DNA of 64,000 bases from assembly GCA_009760885.1 (NCBI GenBank), contig CM019714.1:5776812-5840811 (forward strand), given 5' to 3'. The first letter of the stretch is position 1; each line of letters begins with the position of its first letter. Of the stretch, positions 62,830 to 64,000 are shown one piece after another. The translations under genes were made by a program, and so were the position numbers. The notes under the pieces were generated by a model, which had not been told where the DNA came from, searched no databases, and saw only the letters and a program-made list of their open reading frames with translations. The DNA comes from Achatina immaculata. Its lineage: Eukaryota > Mollusca > Gastropoda > Stylommatophora > Achatinidae.

Positions 62830-63252
62830 AGACTCGTTAGACTTGATGGATTATGTTTTGTGATGGATTTTGATATTATGTAACATGCCATAAAATAACT
62901 CTGCACTGGGCAGTTATGAGCAAGAGAAAGGAAAATGACAGAGAAGTTGGCACTTGATAAATTCTTCAGCCGTCGCTGTCCTTGAAAGTTTACCGAAGTT
63001 TATTTTTCTCAGCTTCAGCCAGATTTCAGTGCATTTAGAGAGCTACTTCTCATTTGACCAATTAATGTAGTTAGTCATCGTTTTTATCATTTTACATAAC
63101 TCTATTTCTCTTTGGTTTTATCAGAAAGTGTACATTTGTCACCTTAGCCTTTAAAAATTGTCACAAGTTATTATTTTATCCTTTAATGTTCTTTCAACAT
63201 AAAACATTACACTTCTTGAAATCAATTCCACTTTGCATCATTCATTTAGCCC

Positions 63253-63253
<1 letters not shown>

Positions 63254-63290
<37 letters not shown>

Positions 63291-63291
63291 A
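63254..63291. repeat. (TA)n microsatellite
   Basis: Alternating TA over about 38 bases with one break. Confidence 0.95.
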
Positions 63292-63294
63292 ATA

Positions 63295-63650
63295 ACTTCC
63301 AGGCATGTCGTAAGAGGCAACTAAAGAGGTTGGGGGATAGGCCAATGACCTGTTCTCTGTTAAAAAAAAAAAAGAGCATTACAGAAACACGGAGAGGAAA
63401 ACCAGGAAACTTTGTCTTGGAAAAGGAAGGGACTCTGATAATAGAGCGCATGACAAAAAAGAAAACGAAGAAGACCTAGACTTACTTGGAAAAGAGAAAT
63501 TATGACAGTGCTCAGAGACAAGGGATACACATGGAAGGAAGCAGAGAACAATTCCAAGAACGGGGATGACTGGAAAGTCTTTATCCGTGGCCTATGCCCT
63601 CAAGGGAGTGAAAGGCGATGATGATGATGATGATGATGATGATATAATAA
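63295..63650 (+). mobile_element. RTE-like LINE 3' end with (GAT)n tail
   Basis: Plus-strand reading RRPRLTWKREIMTVLRDKGY, EAENNSKNGDDWKVFIRG and LCPQGSERR, then (GAT)n at 63616-63640. Same C-terminal pattern (GRPRxTWxR...W...LC) as LINE A, with a different microsatellite tail. Confidence 0.65.
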
Positions 63651-64000
63651 GGTTCATATTGCTTCTTGATCACTGATGTTTATAATTTATAATTTGCTGA
63701 TGCTGTTTTCATGATCAGTTGTTTCAGAATTTTGTGGTAATGATTTAAGGTCACTGCTGTATACATTTTGCCTCATCATCATTTCCATGGCTGCACATTA
63801 TCTTGCACTATGATGCTCATTTCAGTGTGATATTGATTGATTTATCTTGAAAGTTTTTAAGGGTCTTTTTTTCTCCTTAAAACTCATCCAGTTGTTAATA
63901 ATCTGACATGTTTTCCTTGCTGCACTTTCTGTGCATTGAAATGCTTGAATTAAGTTCATTATCTTTACTCATAGTTTTTTTTTTTTTAACTGGTAAATTA

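Larger units (their letters stand above)
62830..64000 (+). other. Probable 3' UTR and downstream flank
   Basis: No further coding exon recognised. No AATAAA seen. The only identified items are the TA run and the LINE end. Confidence 0.45.

Overview
This is a eukaryotic, AT-rich, intron-dominated window from an animal genome. Its backbone is one plus-strand gene spread over almost the whole 64 kb: an NME8/TXNDC3-type protein (three nucleoside diphosphate kinase, NDK, domains; axonemal, outer-dynein-arm associated in animals studied). I reconstruct 17 exons from intact reading frames, matching splice phases and NDK motifs. They run from NDK1 (997 or its duplicate at 2217) to an acidic tail ending at 62829. 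The 5' part, expected to encode the thioredoxin domain, lies upstream of the window. The three-NDK architecture with an acidic tail, the BovB/RTE-like and I-like retrotransposons and the tRNA-derived SINEs point to an invertebrate. A mollusc or other lophotrochozoan is my best guess, not proven.

Layout: 1-2650 is a 1220-bp tandem duplication carrying a LINE 3' end and the first NDK1 exon. 2.9-7 kb holds NDK1 exons b-d and several minisatellites. 7.2-9 kb holds two LINE fragments facing head to head. 9.4-15.7 kb is almost all minisatellite, split by exon e at 13134. 16.2-23.4 kb holds two decayed LINEs on the minus strand with exon f between them. 23.9-27.4 kb holds exons g and h with 40-bp and 34-bp arrays. 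27.9-32.2 kb is retroelements, including a LINE copy with an open 489-codon RT frame. 32.7-36.7 kb holds U2 snRNA-derived sequences, GC-rich tandem repeats and an inserted BovB-like LINE. 37-43.5 kb holds exon i, with a GC donor, and three tandem copies of exon j, each with a tRNA-derived SINE upstream. 43.9-50 kb is a 6-kb CAY-type triplet array. 50.9-62.8 kb holds the last NDK exon and small phase-1 tail exons among more minisatellites and LINE ends.

The most unusual property is that almost every intron holds one or more minisatellites, and several arrays contain splice signals: a copy of a real exon-intron donor, repeated acceptor and branch-like motifs ending 25 bp before a real exon, and overlapping CAG/GTAAGT motifs. 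Two blocks of exons are duplicated with short microhomology at the junctions, one frame-shifting (77 nt) and one frame-neutral (108 nt, three copies). A U2-like sequence in which the branch-site recognition segment is replaced by a hairpin is the other candidate novelty. All long open frames inside repeat arrays are by-products of period and base composition, not genes.
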